From Mesorhizobium sp. M2D.F.Ca.ET.226.01.1.1 (lineage in GTDB: Bacteria; Pseudomonadota; Alphaproteobacteria; Rhizobiales; Rhizobiaceae): 64,000 bases of DNA. The notes under the pieces are model-generated. The model made no database searches. It was not told the origin of the DNA and saw only the letters and a list, made by a program, of their open reading frames with translations. The stretch is taken from positions 310,001-374,000 of the forward strand of contig NZ_RZOY02000004.1 in assembly GCF_004022705.2 (NCBI RefSeq). The letters run 5' to 3'. Positions 1 to 8,792 of the stretch are shown here, piece by piece. Position numbers and translations under genes: made by a program. Every line of letters starts with the position of its first letter. Within the stretch, counting starts at the first letter, position 1.

Positions 1-495
1 GTGCGACCCGCACGCCGCGATCAGCGCCCGGTGGAAGGCGCGGTGCAGCTTCTCCCATTCCGGATTGTTGGTTGTCGGGTCTTCGGGCAGGCGCCGCTCG
101 GCGCGCGCCAGGCGGTGCAGGGCCAGCACCAGCTGTTCCTCCCATTCGGCGGTGCGATGGGCAATCGATTCGCGTAGCGCCCGCTCCTCGAGCCAGCAGC
201 GCGTCCGTGTCAACTCCTCCAGTTCCGTGGCGCTGACCGGCATGAGGAAGAAGCCGCGCTGGTCGTGCCGCCCGAGCAGGCCTTCGGCGGCGAGGCGGTT
301 GAGCGCCTCGCGCACCGGCGACGCGCCCGCGCCATAACGCGAGACCACCCATTCGACGCGCAGCTTGCTCTCGGCCTCCAGGGCGCCGCGCAAAAGGTCG
401 TCGCGGAGTTGTTGGTAGACCGAGCTGGCCAGGGTGCTCTTTGCACCCTTGCCTTCGCCCGGTAAGGCGATTCCGTTTGTCAATCGAGCTCCCAT
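1..495 (-). CDS. GntR-family transcriptional regulator, FCD type (3' end cut by window)
   Basis: Reading from an ATG at 495 leftward gives 165 residues with no stop before the window edge, so the C-terminal half is missing. Residues ~21-86 form a winged HTH of the GntR type (SVYQQLRDDLLRG; ASPVREALNRLAAEGLL; wing RGFFLMPVS). From ~90 on there is the start of an all-helical FCD effector domain (ELEELTRTRCWLEERALRES). FCD regulators usually bind small carboxylates or sugar acids and repress a neighbouring catabolic operon, but the target here lies outside the window. An AGAGG sits very close to the ATG, and a TTG at 484 is an alternative start. A perfect TGTAT-C-ATACA dyad lies 51 bases upstream and suggests autoregulation. 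Confidence 0.85.
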   Translation of the reverse strand, partial: MGARLTNGIALPGEGKGAKSTLASSVYQQLRDDLLRGALEAESKLRVEWVVSRYGAGASPVREALNRLAAEGLLGRHDQRGFFLMPVSATELEELTRTRCWLEERALRESIAHRTAEWEEQLVLALHRLARAERRLPEDPTTNNPEWEKLHRAFHRALIAACGSH

Positions 496-545
496 TGCTT
501 GCCTCTGCTTAGTCAGGGCCCCTCGGCGAAGCAATCTCCCGTACA

Positions 546-556
546 TGTATCATACA
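546..556. promoter_or_regulatory. Candidate GntR operator TGTATCATACA
   Basis: Perfect 5-1-5 dyad (TGTAT C ATACA) lying 51 bp upstream of the GntR-family ATG. FCD-type GntR regulators typically bind short palindromes of the TGTATNATACA kind. Assignment to the adjacent regulator is inferred from position and motif form. Confidence 0.45.
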
Positions 557-748
557 GCCGGGCAATGGCGCCTCAAAGCGGAAGATGACGATATTCGACT
601 TTAAGGCAAGGCGGACGGTCTATTGATTGGATCAAGTAGAATCTCGACAAAAAAGCTGATATTTCCCGCGCCGCTTCATATATTGAACAGTCGTTCAATC
701 GCTGCCGCGATTGTGCAACTCCCGCGAGAAGTGGGGACAGTTATGCGT

Positions 749-1426
749 TTAACTGGCGGCCCTGTCGGCGGCCGTTCGAATTGCTTCAATGTTGGCTCTA
801 TAGGCTTCGACGCTGCCGCCCTTGAAGACGGCGGCGCCCGCCACCAGCACGCTGGCGCCGGCCGCGGTCACCAGCGGCGCCGTTTCCGCCGAGACGCCGC
901 CGTCGATCTCGATGCGGATCGGCCGGTGGCCGATGAGCGCCTTCACCCGCCTCACCTTGTCGACGATAGCCGGGATGAAGGCCTGCCCGCCGAAACCCGG
1001 ATTGACGGTCATGATCAGGATCAGGTCGAGCCGGTCGAGCACATATTCGATCGCCGTTTCCGGCGTCGCCGGATTGAGCGCGACGCCGGCCTTCTTGCCG
1101 AGGCCTTTGATGGTCTGCAGCGAGCGGTCGAGATGCGGCCCGGCTTCGGCATGCACCGTCATGCCGTCGCAGCCGGCTTCGGCGAAGGCAGCCAGGTAAG
1201 GGTCGGCCGGCGAAATCATCAGGTGGCAGTCGAAGAAGGCCTTGGTGCGGTTGCGGATCGACTTGATCACCGGCGGGCCGAAAGTGATATTGGGCACGAA
1301 ATGGCCATCCATCACATCGAGATGGATCCAGTCGGCGCCGGCCGCCGCGACTGCCTCGACCTCATCGCCCAGCTTCGAAAAATCAGATGCCAGCACCGAT
1401 GGCGCGATCAGGGTTTTTTTCGTCAT
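749..1426 (-). CDS. rpe: Ribulose-phosphate 3-epimerase
   Basis: 225 residues, the normal length for this TIM-barrel enzyme, which interconverts D-ribulose 5-phosphate and D-xylulose 5-phosphate in the pentose phosphate pathway. Family residues are visible: Ser10 in APSVLASDF, His35 and Asp37 in the [13 protein letters not shown] signature, His68 in DCHLM, the [10 protein letters not shown] phosphate loop (~139-148), and Asp175 in RIEIDGGV. The gene stands alone between the GntR regulator and the large secreted-protein pair, with no cbb or other pentose phosphate genes beside it. It supplies the same xylulose-5-P pool that xylAB (18-21.6 kb) would feed. Confidence 0.97.
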   Translation of the reverse strand: MTKKTLIAPSVLASDFSKLGDEVEAVAAAGADWIHLDVMDGHFVPNITFGPPVIKSIRNRTKAFFDCHLMISPADPYLAAFAEAGCDGMTVHAEAGPHLDRSLQTIKGLGKKAGVALNPATPETAIEYVLDRLDLILIMTVNPGFGGQAFIPAIVDKVRRVKALIGHRPIRIEIDGGVSAETAPLVTAAGASVLVAGAAVFKGGSVEAYRANIEAIRTAADRAAS

Positions 1427-1497
1427 GGGTAGGCTCGCCTTTTTCTCAGACGCGAATGTCAGGACTGCCTAGAGCATTTTGCAGCCAAGTGGACAAG

Positions 1498-1524
1498 AAA
1501 AACCCGCCGGATCGCTCCGGCGGG
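1498..1524 (-). terminator. Rho-independent terminator of the secreted-protein operon
   Basis: Reading on the minus strand, a 9-bp GC-rich stem (CCCGCCGGA / TCCGGCGGG) with a 4-nt loop is followed by a run of five T. It lies 24 bp past the stop codon of the DUF11/Cys-repeat gene, so it ends that operon. Confidence 0.8.
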
Positions 1525-1547
1525 TCTTCGTCTTCAGCCGCCCAGAA

Positions 1548-4500
1548 TTACGGCTTGAAGTTCTGGATGTTGGCGCCGTTCGGATCTTGAATGATCCTTC
1601 GCGGCTGGCGCTGCGGCACAAGCTGCTGCAGCACGTTCGGGTTGAGCAGGATGCCGGGATTGATCTCGATTCCCGGCCGCCTGCGGATCGGCGTGCAGTC
1701 CGGGAACAGTCCGGTCGTGCCGACCGGGCATCGCCGCCTGATCAGCACCGGCTGGCACTGGCCGTCGATGAAGCGTGAGCCCGGCGCGCATTCCTGCGGC
1801 GGCTTGCGGCAGGCACCGTCGCGGATTTCGGTCCCGCGCGGGCATACGCAGTCGCCCCGCTTGTTGTGGACCTGGCCGCGGATGGTGCACTGCTCCTGGC
1901 TTGGCTTCGGCCGCACACAGGCCTTGCCCCGCACTTCCAGTCCGTCCGGGCAGGCGCAGTTGCCGTCGGCGTCGCGCAGCTGGCCGCGGATCGGGCACTG
2001 CCTGGACACGGTCGGCCGGCAGGCGCCGTCACGCACCTCCGTGCCGCGCGGACAGACGCAATCGCCGTCGCCGTTGCGGAACTGGCCACGGATGCGACAC
2101 TGGGCAGGCGGCTCCTTGTCAGGCACGCAGGCCCTGGCCAGCCGGTCGAGATGTGTGCCATCCGGGCAGGTGCAGCCATTTCCGTCCGACGTCGGCACGG
2201 CGCCGCGCACCGTGCATTTCGGCGGGATGACCTGGCACACGCCGTTCACCAGCTCGCCGCGGCGGCAGACGCAATTGCCGTCCTGGTCGCGGTACTGGCC
2301 GGGATGCAGCGTGCACTGCGGCTCCTGCGGCTCTTCGCCCCGCACGCACTTGCCGTTCTCCAGATCGGTACCGCGCGGGCAGACGCAACGTCCGTCGGCG
2401 GTCCGGATCTGGCCCTGCAGCAGGACACAGCGCGGCGGTGGCGGTAGCGGCAGGAGTTTGGTGCCTCCCCCGCCAGTGCACTGCCCATTGCGGAAGGTGG
2501 TGCCCTCCGGGCAGACGCAGCGGCCGGCCGAGTTGAGCACCAGCCCATACGAGCACTGGTTCTTCACCTCATGCCTGATGGTGAAGGGGTGGCACGCATA
2601 GGCCTTGCCGCGATTGCCCTGGATGTTGGTCGCATCACGCGACAGCACCTCGCCACCTTCGACCGGCGTGTTCGGAGAAAGCACGCCGACGCAGTTCTGC
2701 CCGTTGACCGAACCCTGCAGGTTGGCGAGACGCCCATCCTCGGGAAGGATCACGGTGACATGATGGCTGTGGCTTTCGCCGGCGCCCAGCGTCAGATTGG
2801 CGATGCAGGATGCCGGCAGCGTCGTCGGCTCCGGCGAGCAGCCGAAAGGCGGGTCGACCGAGGTGATCTGAACGCCTTCCAGGCGGCCGAGGCCCTCGAC
2901 ACCGACCGCATCGCCGATGCGGACCGGACCGGAGAAAGCGTTCGGTCCATCGTTCGTGATGGTGATCTCGAACGAGCAGGGCGCACCTGGCTGGCACTCG
3001 GCGTCGCCGGTCTTCTCGACACGGATGGTGGAAGTGCCGCCGCCCTTCGCGCAGGCCTGGCCGATCGGGTAGACGATGTCGTCGCCCGGCGCCGGCCCGA
3101 AGCTGCCGCGCGCGCAGTTCTCGAATTCGCCATTGCCGCTCACCGTCACGTCGAAGTGCCTGGAGGTTCCAGGCGTGATCACGGCGCCTGGAATCTGGCA
3201 CGACAGCGCGTTGGCGGGCGCCGGTCCGCAAGCCCATTCCGCGCCGTCAGGGGTGACGGTCAGGATCTGGACGGGCGCGCCGCCCGACACCAGGGTCGCG
3301 GCATCGCTGACCCGCACCGGGCCGGTGGGGGCGGCAGTGCCGGCATTGCTGACCGTGATCCGGCAGGAAACAGCAGCGGCACCGGCGAGCGACCCGTCGC
3401 ACGTCTTGATGATGCGCAGGCCGGGCTGGCCGCCATTCGGATGGCGGATGCGCTCGGTCGCGCAGGCCTTGTTGTTGGCGAGGTCGACCTCGCCGGGAAT
3501 GCCTTTCACCTCGGCGCAGTTCTCGACCGTGTCCGGCCGGTAGTTTGCCGGCATCACCGCCTTGACGACGATCGGCGTCGAGGCGCCCGGAGGCAGCGAG
3601 ATGCCGGCATTGTTGCAGCGGAACTGTCCAGGCCCGTTCGGTCCGCAGATCCAGGGCGGGCTCGGCCCGAAGGTCGACGAGCTCGGCGCGCCACCGGGAT
3701 AGCTGTCGATCACCGTCAGCGGCCCGTTATAGGTGTTGGTGCCGTTGTTGATGATGTCGATCACGAAGTAGCAGACGCCGTCCGGTGTGCAGACCGGGAT
3801 GCGGGCGCGCTTCTTCAGGATCAGGTCGACCTTTTTCTCGACCGGAGGCTGGCACTGCGGATCGCGATCGCCACGGCGGCAGATCGGGATCGAGGCGCAG
3901 CCGCGGTCGTTGAGCTGGCTGCCGAACAACGGCTTGCCGCTGGCGCCGTAATTGTAGGCGGCGCAGTTGCGCAGCACGCTGCCCTGCCAGCCTCCGGCCG
4001 GCTTGAAGCCGAGCTTGAGGTTGACGGAAGCGCCGGGGTTGAGCGTCGTGACCGGATAGGTGCAGGTCATCGGCGTCGTGCCTGGCACGCAGACCCATGG
4101 CGCATTCGGCCCGGAGGTGAGCACGGAGCCGGCCGGCAGCGTCACCTCGTCGAGCACGATCTTGCCGTTATAGGGCGCGTCGCCGACATTGGTGACGGTG
4201 ATGGTGAAGTCGCAGCCGCCGGCCATCGTGCAACGCGGCACGTCGGCATGCTTTTCGACCTTGAGGTCAGGTTCCTTGTTTTTCGGTGGGCATCTGAGGT
4301 CACGCGGGATGACGATGTCGATGACCTGCGTGCAGCAGAGCCCCCAGCCTTCCTTCGGCCCGGCATAGGTCTCGATGCCAGTGACGATGAGGTGGATGGC
4401 CTCGCCGGGCGAGGCGCCGATGATCTTCCAGTTCAGCACGCCGCCGCCGACCGGCACTTTCTGGGTGTCGGGAGCGATGATGACGCCGGGGGTGGTCGTC

Positions 4501-5396
4501 GACACCTGCACCCATTTGCCGCCCATCTCGGGTGCGACAGGCATGTGGTAGATGAAGGCGCCGCCGCCTGGCACGCAATCGACCGTGCCACGCTCGACCT
4601 TGAAGCATTCCTTGCTCGGAGGCGGAGGCGGCGGGTTGCATTTGGTCGGGTCGATCCTGATCGAGGTTTTCACCCCGGTGAGGAAATCGCCGTCGTCGGG
4701 CTTGTTCGGATCCTGCGAGGGGATGGTCGTTGCCGGCCCGGCCCGCAGCGAAACCTTGATCTCTCCCTGGTTGTCGACCATCACCGGCACGGGAAACGTC
4801 GCATTGTCTATCTTGGCGGTGATGCGGAAGGTTATGACGCGCTCGTTCGCAGCACCCGCGCCATCGAGGTTGGCAGCGCTGATGCGGAAGTTGGAAACGC
4901 TCGCCGTGTCGTTCGCGCCGGCCGACATGCTGATTGAAGCAGCCGGCAGCGGTCCGCCGGAGGCGCTGGTTCCGTCGCCGGCGACATCGACGCTGACGAT
5001 CTCCAGCCCGTGGGGCACCTGGTCCCTGAAATCGAGCCTTGTCGCTTTGAGCAAGGCCGCCACGCTTGGCCGGTCGAAGTCCTGCGGGTCGCCGTGGATG
5101 CCGAAGCTCAGGACATATTCGACCGTATCGCAGCTTCTCTGGCCGCCTTTCTTGGTGAAGAAGGGTACGATCCGCGCAAGTTCCGCGTTGATGCCACGTG
5201 ACGCCGGTTTGACGGCCTGATTGGTCGCGGCCGGAGCCTGGTCCTGGGCGAGCGCCGGCAGAGCCGGCATCATGGCGACCGCGATACCGGCCGCCATCAG
5301 CCAGCGCGCGCCGCGCCTGGCATATGACAGGGGTTTCATGATCGTCTCCATGACGGTTTTGCGCGAGGCGAAGCGGGAATGGGCGAGGTCGCTCAT
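1548..5396 (-). CDS. Large secreted protein with DUF11-like repeats and C-terminal Cys-rich repeats
   Basis: 1282 residues from the ATG at 5396, chosen because AAGGAGG lies 6 nt upstream and the ATGA overlaps the upstream stop by 4 nt. A hydrophobic signal segment (~32-50) ends in PALPALAQ. After an N-terminal domain of ~200 residues there is a ~95-residue Cys module resembling the C-terminus of the upstream protein. Four DUF11-type beta-sandwich repeats start near residues 386, 533, 666 and 798 (patterns such as FTITVTNVGDAPYNG and FEITITNDGPNAFSG). Seven four-cysteine modules follow (C-x10-13-CxC-x8-12-C, e.g. GDCVCPRGTEVRDGAC), then a degenerate eighth and an Arg/Pro tail. It is likely an extracellular or surface protein stabilised by disulfides. 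No enzymatic motif is seen and the function is unknown. Confidence 0.85.
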   Translation of the reverse strand: MSDLAHSRFASRKTVMETIMKPLSYARRGARWLMAAGIAVAMMPALPALAQDQAPAATNQAVKPASRGINAELARIVPFFTKKGGQRSCDTVEYVLSFGIHGDPQDFDRPSVAALLKATRLDFRDQVPHGLEIVSVDVAGDGTSASGGPLPAASISMSAGANDTASVSNFRISAANLDGAGAANERVITFRITAKIDNATFPVPVMVDNQGEIKVSLRAGPATTIPSQDPNKPDDGDFLTGVKTSIRIDPTKCNPPPPPPSKECFKVERGTVDCVPGGGAFIYHMPVAPEMGGKWVQVSTTTPGVIIAPDTQKVPVGGGVLNWKIIGASPGEAIHLIVTGIETYAGPKEGWGLCCTQVIDIVIPRDLRCPPKNKEPDLKVEKHADVPRCTMAGGCDFTITVTNVGDAPYNGKIVLDEVTLPAGSVLTSGPNAPWVCVPGTTPMTCTYPVTTLNPGASVNLKLGFKPAGGWQGSVLRNCAAYNYGASGKPLFGSQLNDRGCASIPICRRGDRDPQCQPPVEKKVDLILKKRARIPVCTPDGVCYFVIDIINNGTNTYNGPLTVIDSYPGGAPSSSTFGPSPPWICGPNGPGQFRCNNAGISLPPGASTPIVVKAVMPANYRPDTVENCAEVKGIPGEVDLANNKACATERIRHPNGGQPGLRIIKTCDGSLAGAAAVSCRITVSNAGTAAPTGPVRVSDAATLVSGGAPVQILTVTPDGAEWACGPAPANALSCQIPGAVITPGTSRHFDVTVSGNGEFENCARGSFGPAPGDDIVYPIGQACAKGGGTSTIRVEKTGDAECQPGAPCSFEITITNDGPNAFSGPVRIGDAVGVEGLGRLEGVQITSVDPPFGCSPEPTTLPASCIANLTLGAGESHSHHVTVILPEDGRLANLQGSVNGQNCVGVLSPNTPVEGGEVLSRDATNIQGNRGKAYACHPFTIRHEVKNQCSYGLVLNSAGRCVCPEGTTFRNGQCTGGGGTKLLPLPPPPRCVLLQGQIRTADGRCVCPRGTDLENGKCVRGEEPQEPQCTLHPGQYRDQDGNCVCRRGELVNGVCQVIPPKCTVRGAVPTSDGNGCTCPDGTHLDRLARACVPDKEPPAQCRIRGQFRNGDGDCVCPRGTEVRDGACRPTVSRQCPIRGQLRDADGNCACPDGLEVRGKACVRPKPSQEQCTIRGQVHNKRGDCVCPRGTEIRDGACRKPPQECAPGSRFIDGQCQPVLIRRRCPVGTTGLFPDCTPIRRRPGIEINPGILLNPNVLQQLVPQRQPRRIIQDPNGANIQNFKP
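1790..2555 (-). repeat. Seven tandem ~36-residue CxC modules (coding repeats)
   Basis: In-frame repeat units of roughly 33-39 codons, each with the core C..RG....DG.CVCPRGT....G.C. Units 5-7 are closest to each other (CRIRGQFRNGDGDCVCPRG, CPIRGQLRDADGNCACPDG, CTIRGQVHNKRGDCVCPRG). The spacing resembles small EB/EGF-like disulfide modules. Copy number could vary between strains by slippage or recombination. Confidence 0.85.
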
Positions 5397-7369
5397 CTTT
5401 CCCTCCTTGGCGCTTCGCAGTCGACGGCTGGCGTTCTGAGCGGCAGCGTCATCTTGCAGCAAGGGTAGTAGCCACCCCTGGCCTGATCGGACTTGCGGTA
5501 GAAGCAGAGGCCGACATTGACGGTGTCGCCAGGATAGTGGCCGGTGATGTCGATCGTGTAGGGCTTGCCCGGAACGTGCGACATGGGGGTTGTCACCCCG
5601 ACGCCGGGCGTCCTGGACTGCGCCTTGATCGAATCGCCGCCAAAGCCGGCATGGTCATGGAGAGTGAGTTCGGCCTGGAGTCCGCGCGGCGTGCAGTAAT
5701 AGTGCACGTCCTCGACGTCCACGCAGGGTGGCAGGTTGCCGGGCGGCGGGAAGTCGGGCGGATAGAACGGGGGCAGATAGCCGCCGGGGATTTCCTCATA
5801 ATAGCCGGCGCGGCCCTCGCACGGGCGCCAGACCCTGACGTCGCCGACATGGCCCTCGACTTCGGGGTCTTCGAAAAAACCGTCGAAATCGACGAACCAG
5901 GAGCTGAAAGGCGGTACGTTGGCCGGCTTGACCAGCGCGCTCGGCGTCAACTGCACGCCATGCACGGCAAATGGCCCGCCGGCGGCAAGCCGCTCGGCAA
6001 GCTCGGGGTTGTCGCGCAGCTTGTCGCCCGTGTTGACGACGGTGTCGGTGCACACAGATGTGTCCAGATTGCCGTCGGCGTCGTAGCCATATTGCAGGTC
6101 TACGCCGCCGGCCGACTGGCGGTTGCCTTGCGGGAAGCCGACCGCATATTCCTGCGGCACCTCGACCCAGACAGACTTCGTCGCCGGATCATCCGGGTCC
6201 TCACGCCAGTAGCGGATCAGCTCGCCTTTGCCGGAATCGGCGAAGCGGCTGTAATCGTGCCGGTTTTCGACCGGGCCGCGCTGGGCGAGATACATGAAGC
6301 CCTTGTTGTCGAAGGCGATGTCGGTGACGGCAGAGTCCTTGTCGGCCTTGACCGTCAGTTCCCAGCGCGGATCGCCGGCGAAGCTGCCGTCGCGCGCAAT
6401 GCCGACCGACCAGATCTCGGACTTTTCGCCGACCGAATAATAGAGCCGGCCGCCATGATAGGAGACCGCCCAGACGCGGCGCTCGTCCTGCGTATAGCCC
6501 CAGGTCTCGGGGTCTTCGGTGTCGAAGGCCGCGCCCTGTATATCCATGACGGCGCCGTCGTCGGCGACCGGGGCAAGCCCGTGTGCCGGACGCCCGGCAA
6601 CGCCATGGTCGAATGTATCGATCAGATGGCCATTGGCGTCGATGCGGTGGATCAGACCGGTGTCCAGATCGGAAGCGAAGAACTGGCGGTGGATCGGGTC
6701 GAAGGCGAGGTTGCCGATGCCCGGCCCGCTGTTGGTGTCGATGTCGGCGAATTTGGCGACCGCGCCCGTGATGCCGTCGATCTTCCAGATCGTGCCTGGA
6801 CCGCCGCCATTTTCGGTGCCGAATTGGCCGTCCATGAAAATGGCGCCGGCGGCGCCGCGGCGCTGTCGCTCCGGACGCCCGTCGCTGTCGGCGTCCGGTG
6901 TCACGATCTCGACGCCGTGCAGCGAGGTCGCAGCCGCGTAGAGGTTGGGGATGCCCGACGGCACACCATCGCGCACGCCGTCATCATAGGTGAGGCCGAA
7001 CACCTCGCCGACCTGCCCGGCGCTCACCTCGAAGGGTGGCGGCGTGTTGACGAGTTGGCCCGAGGCCGGGCCGCCGAGATGCGAGACGTCGAAGATGCGC
7101 AAGGATGCGCGCGAGGTGTCGATGAAGGTCTCGTCGACCGGATCGACGCCAGGCGGCAGGCCCTGATCGAAACCGGGAATGACCGTGCCGGGAAAGCCGG
7201 TGATCGCCATCGAGCCGGGATAGATGATCTGCGTTTCCTGCGCCTTCGCCACGCCGCCGAGCCAGAGGCCGCCGGACAACGCCAGAGCAAGGATCCCGCT
7301 GCTTGCTGTGATTGCGCGGCGCAAACGGCCACGATGAGAACGCACGAACGAGCCGTGAGCGCCAGACAT
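5393..7369 (-). CDS. Secreted propeller-like protein, partner of the DUF11 protein
   Basis: 658 residues from the ATG at 7369, which has GGGGGGAG upstream and opens a signal peptide (hydrophobic ~24-40, cleavage near AKAQE at 43). The frame stays open to 7726, but that extension has no signal and looks non-coding. The middle (~90-400) repeats blade-like phrases such as IWKIDGITGAVAKFADID, LIHRIDANG, WAVSYHGGRLYYSVG and DIAFDNKGFMYLAQRG, as in SMP-30/NHL-type beta-propellers. A Pro-rich linker (PPFYPPDFPPPGNLPP) leads to a Cys-rich C-terminal module ending YYPCCKMTLP...DC. The stop overlaps the next start (ATGA), so the two proteins are translationally coupled and probably work together outside the cell. 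Substrate or ligand is unknown. Confidence 0.8.
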   Translation of the reverse strand: MSGAHGSFVRSHRGRLRRAITASSGILALALSGGLWLGGVAKAQETQIIYPGSMAITGFPGTVIPGFDQGLPPGVDPVDETFIDTSRASLRIFDVSHLGGPASGQLVNTPPPFEVSAGQVGEVFGLTYDDGVRDGVPSGIPNLYAAATSLHGVEIVTPDADSDGRPERQRRGAAGAIFMDGQFGTENGGGPGTIWKIDGITGAVAKFADIDTNSGPGIGNLAFDPIHRQFFASDLDTGLIHRIDANGHLIDTFDHGVAGRPAHGLAPVADDGAVMDIQGAAFDTEDPETWGYTQDERRVWAVSYHGGRLYYSVGEKSEIWSVGIARDGSFAGDPRWELTVKADKDSAVTDIAFDNKGFMYLAQRGPVENRHDYSRFADSGKGELIRYWREDPDDPATKSVWVEVPQEYAVGFPQGNRQSAGGVDLQYGYDADGNLDTSVCTDTVVNTGDKLRDNPELAERLAAGGPFAVHGVQLTPSALVKPANVPPFSSWFVDFDGFFEDPEVEGHVGDVRVWRPCEGRAGYYEEIPGGYLPPFYPPDFPPPGNLPPCVDVEDVHYYCTPRGLQAELTLHDHAGFGGDSIKAQSRTPGVGVTTPMSHVPGKPYTIDITGHYPGDTVNVGLCFYRKSDQARGGYYPCCKMTLPLRTPAVDCEAPRRER

Positions 7370-7831
7370 TGAACTCCCCCCGAAGCCGCTGGGAGTAACG
7401 TCCGTTCCTGCCGCGCCAACCGGGGCAAGGCGCGGCGTTACGGCACGTTGTTCCCCGATCGAATTGTCTGCTTTCGTCTGCGTGACGATACGCCTGCTCC
7501 TGGGCAGGGTCAACGGAATCAGCCGGAAGCCCAGCGCGTCGACCCCTTCCCGAAGGCGGTGATCGCGCCGGACTCCCGTTGCTCCCGGAGACTGTGGAGT
7601 CTCTGGGTTTCTGGTCATTGCGGCTTTCCCTTTCCGGGCCGCATCATTGCGGCGCCTGGCCGTCAGTCGCGGGCCGGAGCGGAAAGGTTCATCGAAAGCG
7701 ACGGCTGGAACTGTTCGCCATTTCACAGAAGCGGCGAACCGTCAGATTTTTCTATCTCACGCAAAAAAAAGACGAAAAACGCTGGACGTTTCTCCTGCCA
7801 TGGCTGCCTCAGGCGGCGGGTTGGTGAACGA
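7370..7831. other. 462-bp non-coding stretch between carnitine operon end and secreted-protein operon
   Basis: It presumably contains the promoter of the secreted-protein pair (transcribed leftward) and the 3' end of the carnitine operon. An open frame continues from the propeller-like gene up to 7726, but its residues are Arg/Thr/Gly-rich with no domain or signal, so I do not count it as coding. I could not recognise a convincing -35/-10 pair. Confidence 0.5.
7763..7791 (-). terminator. Possible weak terminator of the carnitine operon
   Basis: On the minus strand a short stem AAACG/CGTTT with loop TCCAG is followed after three bases by a run of eight T, 41 nt past the stop of the alpha/beta hydrolase gene. 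The stem is only 5 bp, so this is tentative. Confidence 0.35.
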
Positions 7832-8764
7832 TCACCGTATCCACTCGCCTCGGCCGAGCGCCGACACCGCGTCGACGATGCGGGTAAAGCTGGCGCGTGC
7901 CCGGCCGACGGCATGACGGGCTCTGAGGTAACCGTGCACGAGGCCGGGCTCTTCCAGCCAATATGCCCGCCCGCCGGCCGCGACGATGCGGTCACGATAG
8001 GCCTCGCCGTCGGAAGAGAGCGGGTCGCATTCGGCGGTGATCAGCACCGTCGGTGGCAGGTTTGCGAAATCGCCATCGGCGAGCGGGTAGAGCGTGATGT
8101 CGCCGGTCATATCGACGCCGCCGGTGCGGATATGCTTGTAGAAGTCGAGGTCGCGCACCGTCAGCATCGGCGCCTCGGCATGGGTGATGTACGAGCCGCG
8201 TGAGCGGTCGCCGCCGAGACCGGGATAGATCAGCACCTGACCGATCGGCTTCTTGGCATGGCCGCGCGTCGCATGCGCCACCGCGGCGCAGAGATTGCCG
8301 CCGGCGCTGTCGCCGCAAAGCAGGACAGGGCGGTCATAGGTCTTGGCGGCCCATTCGAAGGCGTCCATGGCGTCGTCGAAGGCGGCCGGATGCATATGCT
8401 CCGGCACAAGCCGGTAATCGAGCGAGACCACCTCGAAACCGGTGCGGGCGCACAGCTCGGCGCAGACATCATCATGGCTGTCCAGCCCGCCAAGGATGAA
8501 GCCGCCGCCGTGGATATAGAGCACCATGGCTGCATTGTCGGGCTCCGCGTTGCGGTAGATGCGGATCGGGATGCCGTCGGCGATGCTTGTCGTTTCCGCC
8601 GTCACGCCTTGCGGATAGCCGGCAAAGAACTCCCGGCACATCCGGTCATAGATCGCGCGCTGCTCTTCGATTGTGTAGTCGATCGTATCCGGCGGATAGT
8701 AGGAATTGGTCTTCTCGATGAAGGCCCAGGTCTCGGCGTCGATCAGCGTTTTGTAGTCGGTCAT
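7832..8764 (-). CDS. Alpha/beta hydrolase, hormone-sensitive-lipase (HSL) type
   Basis: 310 residues from the ATG at 8764; an ATG at 8782 would add six residues. The HSL family signature HGGG is at 85-88 (oxyanion hole) and the nucleophile elbow GDSAG at 151-155 (Ser153). An acidic residue in TAECDPLSSDG and His in LVHGYLR complete the expected triad. No signal peptide is present, so it is probably cytoplasmic. It is the last gene of the carnitine operon, 28 bp after the enoyl-CoA hydratase. Its job could be hydrolysis of an ester (for example an acyl-carnitine) or a thioester such as betainyl-CoA. That is inference from context, and the sequence alone supports only an esterase/lipase. Confidence 0.88.
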   Translation of the reverse strand: MTDYKTLIDAETWAFIEKTNSYYPPDTIDYTIEEQRAIYDRMCREFFAGYPQGVTAETTSIADGIPIRIYRNAEPDNAAMVLYIHGGGFILGGLDSHDDVCAELCARTGFEVVSLDYRLVPEHMHPAAFDDAMDAFEWAAKTYDRPVLLCGDSAGGNLCAAVAHATRGHAKKPIGQVLIYPGLGGDRSRGSYITHAEAPMLTVRDLDFYKHIRTGGVDMTGDITLYPLADGDFANLPPTVLITAECDPLSSDGEAYRDRIVAAGGRAYWLEEPGLVHGYLRARHAVGRARASFTRIVDAVSALGRGEWIR

Positions 8765-8792
8765 AGGGCCTGGCGCCGTCATCTCCGTAGGG

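Noticed and set aside
2571..4937. 788-residue plus-strand frame opposite the DUF11 protein
   Set aside because: Asp/Arg/Ala-rich antisense artefact of high-GC codon usage; no RBS, no domain, and the minus-strand frame has signal peptide and repeats.
5537..7372. 611-residue plus-strand frame opposite the propeller-like gene
   Set aside because: Antisense artefact with no RBS or domain.
7370..7726. N-terminal extension of the propeller-like protein by 119 residues
   Set aside because: It would bury the signal peptide; residues are low-complexity and the ATG at 7369 has a good Shine-Dalgarno.
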